Assembly: GCA_963966185.1 (NCBI GenBank)
Contig: CAWZYM010000010.1
Location: 87,501 to 151,500 of the forward strand
Source: Rhabditoides inermis
Lineage: Eukaryota; Nematoda; Chromadorea; Rhabditida; Rhabditidae
Direction: 5' to 3'
Length of the DNA: 64,000 nt
In this document: one piece after another, positions 58,401 to 64,000 of the stretch
How positions within the stretch are numbered: the stretch's first letter is position 1
Layout: each line of letters starts with the position of its first letter
Notes under the pieces: generated by a model
Databases searched by the model: none
The model's input: only the letters and a program-made list of their open reading frames with translations
What the model was told of the DNA's origin: nothing
Program-made: the position numbers and the translations under genes

Positions 58401-61400
58401 ACCTGCTATTTTTATTCGGGTACCTGCTATTTTTATTCGGGTACCTGCTATTTTTATTCGGGTACCTGCTATTTTTATTCGGATACCTGCTATTTTTATT
58501 CGGGTACTTGCTATTTTTATTCATGTACCTGCTATTTTTATTTGGGTACCTGCTATTTTTATTCATGTACCTGCTATTTTTATTTGGGTACCTGCTTTTT
58601 TATTTGGGTACCTGCTATTTTTATTCAAGTACCTGCTTTTTTTATTCATGTACCTGCTATTTTTATTTGGGTACCTGCTATTTTTATTCATGTACCTGCT
58701 ATTTTTATTCGGGTACCTGCTTTTTTTATTCATGTACCTGCTATTTTTATTTGGGTACTTGCTATTTTTATTCGGGTACCTGCTATTTTTATTCATGTAC
58801 CTGCTATTTTTATTCGGGTACCTGCTATTTTTATTCGGGTACCTGCTATTTTTATTCATGTACCTGCTATTTTTATTTGGGTACCTGCTATTTTTATTCA
58901 TGTACCTGCTATTTTTATTTGGGTACCTGCTATTTTTATTTGGGTACCTGCTATTTTTATTCGGGTACCTGCTATTTTTATTCATGTACCTGCTATTTTT
59001 ATTTGGGTACCTGCTATTTTTATTCATGTACCTGCTATTTTTATTTGGGTACCTGCTATTTTTATTTGGGTACCTGCTATTTTTATTCATGTACCTGCTA
59101 TTTTTATTCGGGTACCTGCTATTTTTTTCATGTACCTGCTATTTTTATTTGGGTACCTGCTATTTTTATTCATGTACCTGCTATTTTTATTTGGGTACCT
59201 GCTATTTTTATTTGGGTACCTGCTATTTTTATTCAAGTACCTGTTTTTTTATTCATGTACCTGCTATTTTTATTTGGGTACCTGCTATTTTTATTCATGT
59301 ACCTGCTATTTTTATTCGGGTACCTGCTTTTTTTATTCATGTACCTGCTATTTTTATTTGGGTACTTGCTATTTTTATTCGGGTACCTGCTATTTTTATT
59401 CGGGTACCTGCTATTTTTATTCGGGTACCTGCTATTTGTATTCATGTACCTGCTTTTTTATTTGGGTACCTGCTATTTTTATTTGGGTACCTGCTATTTT
59501 TATTCATGTACCTGCTATTTTTATTCGGGTACCTGCTATTTTTATTCGGGTACCTGCTATTTTTATTCGGGTACCTGCTATTTTTATTCGGGTACCTGCT
59601 ATTTTTATTCGGGTACTTGCTATTTTTATTCATGTACTTGCTATTTTTATTCAAGTACCTGCTCATTTTATTCGTGTACCTGCTATTTTTATTCGGGCAC
59701 CTGCTATTTTTATTCGGGTACCTGCCATTTTTATTCAAGTACCTGCTTTTTTATTCATGTACCTGCTATTTTTATTTGGGTACCTGCTATTTTTATTCAT
59801 GTACCTGCTATTTTTATTCGGGTTCCTGCTATGTATTTTTATTCGGGTACCTGCTATTTTTATTCGGGTACCTGCCATTTTATTCATGTACCTGTTTTTT
59901 TATTCGGGTACCTGCTTTTTTTATTCATGTACCTGCTATTTTTATTTGGGTACTTGCTATTTTTATTCGGGTACCTGCTATTTTTATTCGGGTACCTGCT
60001 ATTTTTATTCGGGTACCTGCTATTTTTATTCGGGTACCTGCTATTTTTATTCATGTACCTGCTATTTTCATTCATGTACCTGCTATTTTTATTCGGGTAC
60101 CTGCTATTTTTATTCGGGTACCTGCTATTTTTATTCATGTACCTGCTATTTTTATTTGGGTACCTGCTATTTTTATTCATATACCTGCTATTTTTATTTG
60201 GGTACCTGCTATTTTTATTTGGGTACCTGCTATTTTTATTCATGTACCTGCTATTTTTATTCGGGTACCTGCTATTTTTATTCGGGTACCTGCTATTTAT
60301 ATTCGGTAACCTGCTATTTTTATTCATGTACCTGCTATTTTTATTCGGGTACCTGCTATTTTTATTCGGGTACCTGCTATTTTTATTCATGTACCTGCTA
60401 TTTTTATTTGGGTACCTGCTATTTTTATTCATGTACCTGCTATTTTTATTTGGGTACCTGCTATTTTTATTTGGGTACCTGCTATTTTTATTCATGTACC
60501 TGCTATTTTTATTTGGGTACCTGCTATTTTTATTCATGTACCTGCTATTTTTATTTGGGTACCTGCTATTTTTATTTGGGTACCTGCTATTTTTATTCGG
60601 GTACCTGCTATTTTTATTCATGTACCTGCTATTTTTATTTGGGTACCTGCTATTTTTATTCATGTACCTGCTATTTTTATTTGGGTACCTGCTATTTTTA
60701 TTTGGGTACCTGCTATTTTTATTCATGTACCTGCTATTTTTATTCGGGTACCTGCTATTTTTTTTCATGTACCTGCTATTTTTATTTGGGTACCTGCTAT
60801 TTTTATTCATGTACCTGCTATTTTTATTTGGGTACCTGCTATTTTTATTTGGGTACCTGCTATTTTTATTCAAGTACCTGTTTTTTTATTCATGTACCTG
60901 CTATTTTTATTTGGGTACCTGCTATTTTTATTCATGTACCTGCTATTTTTATTCGGGTACCTGCTTTTTTTATTCATGTACCTGCTATTTTTATTTGGGT
61001 ACTTGCTATTTTTATTCGGGTACCTGCTATTTTTATTCGGGTACCTGCTATTTTTATTCGGGTACCTGCTATTTTTTATTCATGTACCTGCTATTTTTAT
61101 TTGGGTACCTGCTATTTTTATTTGGGTACCTGCTATTTTTATTCATGTACCTGCTATTTTTATTCGGGTACCTGCTATTTTTATTCGGGTACCTGCTATT
61201 TTTATTCGGGTACCTGCTATTTTTATTCGGGTACCTGCTATTTTTATTCGGGTACTTGCTATGTTTATTCATGTACTTGCTATTTTTATTCAAGTACCTG
61301 CTCATTTTATTCGTGTACCTGCTATTTTTATTCGGGCACCTGCTATTTTTATTCGGGTACCTGCCATTTTTATTCAAGTACCTGCTTTTTTATTCATGTA

Positions 61401-64000
61401 CCTGCTATTTTTATTTGGGTACCTGCTATTTTTATTCATGTACCTGCTATTTTTATTCGGGTTCCTGCTATGTATTTTTATTCGGGTACCTGCTATTTTT
61501 ATTCGGGTACCTGCCATTTTATTCATGTACCTGTTTTTTTATTCGGGTACCTGCTTTTTTTATTCATGTACCTGCTATTTTTATTTGGGTACTTGCTATT
61601 TTTATTCGGGTACCTGCTATTTTTATTCGGGTACCTGCTATTTTTATTCGGGTACCTGCTATTTTTATTCATGTACCTGCTATTTTCATTCATGTACCTG
61701 CTATTTTTATTTGGGTACCTGCTATTTTTATTTGGGTACCTGCTATTTTTATTCATGTACCTGCTATTTTTATTCGGGTACCTGCTATTTTTATTCGGGT
61801 ACCTGCTATTTTTATTCGGGTACCTGCTATTTTTATTCGGGTACCTGCTATTTTTATTCGGGTACTTGCTATTTTTATTCATGTACTTGCTATTTTTATT
61901 CAAGTACCTGCTCATTTTATTCGTGTACCTGCTATTTTTATTCGGGCACCTGCTATTTTTATTCGGGTACCTGCCATTTTTATTCAAGTACCTGCTTTTT
62001 TATTCATGTACCTGCTATTTTTATTTGGGTACCTGCTATTTTTATTCATGTACCTGCTATTTTTATTCGGGTTCCTGCTATGTATTTTTATTCGGGTACC
62101 TGCTATTTTTATTCGGGTACCTGCCATTTTATTCATGTACCTGTTTTTTTATTCGGGTACCTGCTTTTTTTATTCATGTACCTGCTATTTTTATTTGGGT
62201 ACTTGCTATTTTTATTCGGGTACCTGCTATTTTTATTCGGGTACCTGCTATTTTTATTCGGGTACCTGCTATTTTTATTCATGTACCTGCTATTTTCATT
62301 CATGTACCTGCTATTTTTATTCGGGTACCTGCTATTTTTATTCGGGTACCTGCTATTTTTATTCATGTACCTGCTATTTTTATTTGGGTACCTGCTATTT
62401 TTATTCATGTACCTGCTATTTTTATTTGGGTACCTGCTATTTTTATTTGGGTACCTGCTATTTTTATTCATGTACCTGCTATTTTTATTCGGGTACCTGC
62501 TATTTTTATTCGGGTACCTGCTATTTTTATTCGGGTACCTGCTATTTTTATTCGGGTACCTGCTATTTTTATTCGGGTACTTGCTATTTTTATTCATGTA
62601 CCTGCTATTTTTATTTGGGTACCTGCTATTTTTATTCATGTACCTGCTATTTTTATTTGGGTACCTGCTTTTTTATTTGGGTACCTGCTATTTTTATTCA
62701 AGTACCTGCTTTTTTTATTCATGTACCTGCTATTTTTATTTGGGTACCTGCTATTTTTATTCATGTACCTGCTATTTTTATTCGGGTACCTGCTTTTTTT
62801 ATTCATGTACCTGCTATTTTTATTTGGGTACTTACTATTTTTATTCGGGTACCTGCTATTTTTATTCATGTACCTGCTATTTTTATTCGGGTACCTGCTA
62901 TTTTTATTCGGGTACCTGCTATTTTTATTCATGTACCTGCTATTTTTATTTGGGTACCTGCTATTTTTATTCATGTACCTGCTATTTTTATTTGGGTACC
63001 TGCTATTTTTATTTGGGTACCTGCTATTTTTATTCGGGTACCTGCTATTTTTATTCATGTACCTGCTATTTTTATTTGGGTACCTGCTATTTTTATTCAT
63101 GTACCTGCTATTTTTATTTGGGTACCTGCTATTTTTATTTGGGTACCTGCTATTTTTATTTGGGTACCTGCTATTTTTATTCGGGTACCTGCTATTTTTT
63201 TTCATGTACCTGCTATTTTTATTTGGGTACCTGCTATTTTTATTCATGTACCTGCTATTTTTATTTGGGTACCTGCTATTTTTATTTGGGTACCTGCTAT
63301 TTTTATTCAAGTACCTGTTTTTTTATTCATGTACCTGCTATTTTTATTTGGGTACCTGCTATTTTTATTCATGTACCTGCTATTTTTATTCGGGTACCTG
63401 CTTTTTTTATTCATGTACCTGCTATTTTTATTTGGGTACTTGCTATTTTTATTCGGGTACCTGCTATTTTTATTCGGGTACCTGCTATTTTTATTCGGGT
63501 ACCTGCTATTTGTATTCATGTACCTGCTATTTTTATTCGGGTACCTGCTATTTTTATTCGGGTACCTGCTATTTTTATTCGGGTACCTGCTATTTTTATT
63601 CGGGTACCTGCTATTTTTATTCGGGTACTTGCTATTTTTATTCATGTACTTGCTATTTTTATTCAAGTACCTGCTCATTTTATTCGTGTACCTGCTATTT
63701 TTATTCGGGCACCTGATATTTTTATTCGGGTACCTGCCATTTTTATTCAAGTACCTGCTTTTTTATTCATGTACCTGCTATTTTTATTTGGGTACCTGCT
63801 ATTTTTATTCATGTACCTGCTATTTTTATTCGGGTTCCTGCTATTTTTATTCATGTACCTGCTATTTTTATTTGGGTACCTGCTATTTTTATTCGGGTAC
63901 CTGCTATTTTTATTCGGGTACCTGCTATTTTTATTCGGGTACCTGCTATTTTTATTCATGTACCTGCTATTTTTATTTGGATACCTGCTATTTTTATTCA
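55464..64000 (+). repeat. 21-bp minisatellite array 2, at least 8.5 kb, running off the window
   Basis: About 400 units of TATTTTTATT followed by CGGGTACCTGC. Main variants change the bases left of GTACC: CGGG, TGGG, CATG, CAAG, CGTG, and GGCACC. A characteristic run of variants (CATGTACTTG, CAAGTACCTG, CTAATTTTATTCGTG, CGGGCACC, CCATTTTTATTCAAG) recurs at about 55.6, 55.8, 56.3, 56.7, 57.3, 57.6, 58.0, 59.7, 61.3, 61.9 and 63.7 kb, so it is a higher-order repeat. All six-frame open stretches here, including one over 2,000 codons, are artefacts of the period of 21. Each unit has AATAAA on the minus strand and most have a KpnI site. Confidence 0.97.

Noticed and set aside
55470..63716. Open frames up to 2,114 codons with YLLFLFG / TCYFYSG / PAIFIRV repeats, and NKNSRYP repeats on the other strand
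   Set aside because: They come from a 21-bp satellite whose period is a multiple of three, so every frame stays open. Frames shift freely at indels between units and no splice or start context is conserved.
1..64000. CRISPR arrays or prokaryotic operons
   Set aside because: Regular direct repeats here are eukaryotic mini- and microsatellites without unique spacers, and all genes have spliceosomal introns.

Overview
This window is nuclear DNA of a nematode. The evidence is two cuticle collagens with the nematode N-terminal domain, genes cut into many short exons by small GT-AG introns with TTTCAG-type acceptors, acceptor-like TTTTCAG directly in front of several start codons (as in spliced-leader trans-splicing), and dense dispersed CTACAGTA-type motifs. 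The intron density and the heavy (GA)n/(CT)n content would suit a diplogastrid such as Pristionchus, but that is only a guess. All coding models below were joined by hand; exon phases agree across every junction unless stated.

Part 1 (1-33,100) is dense with conserved genes: the N-terminal part of an IFT70/TTC30 ciliary protein (minus, cut by the window start, with a perfect RFX X-box upstream), a FAM76-like zinc/coiled-coil protein (minus), the oligosaccharyltransferase subunit OSTC (plus), two cuticle collagens (plus), a 27-exon GAF-containing cyclic nucleotide phosphodiesterase of the PDE5/PDE11 group (minus), a family-14 glycosyltransferase (plus), a SEPT7-like septin (minus) and the ribosome-assembly factor NSA2 (plus). 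Neighbours are mostly divergent or convergent with 200-450 bp between them, and I see no operon-style cluster. Introns hold microsatellites, MITE-like elements, fold-back repeats with tRNA-like sequences, and several degraded copies of the edges of adjacent exons.

Part 2 (33,500-53,400) is a rearranged zone. A small homeobox gene (minus, 33,538-35,871) has had its first exon and about 1.2 kb of upstream DNA copied twice in inverted orientation (41.6-43.3 kb and 50.4-52.0 kb). Each copy sits directly behind the same 3' half-gene. Two predicted genes (37,667-41,378 and 48,699-50,134) have unrelated 5' halves joined to nearly identical 3' halves of five exons, so one of them is a chimera. Each orphan homeobox exon is followed by a 79-bp minisatellite. 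Between the copies lie a 21-bp minisatellite, a near-perfect 36-bp palindrome, a tRNA-like sequence and a terminal-inverted-repeat element.

Part 3 (53,100-64,000) is repetitive. A truncated LTR retrotransposon (one LTR, a gag/protease ORF, no reverse transcriptase) ends within a base or so of an array of about 400 copies of a 21-bp repeat that runs off the window end. The unit length is a multiple of three, so the array gives very long open frames on both strands that should not be read as genes.
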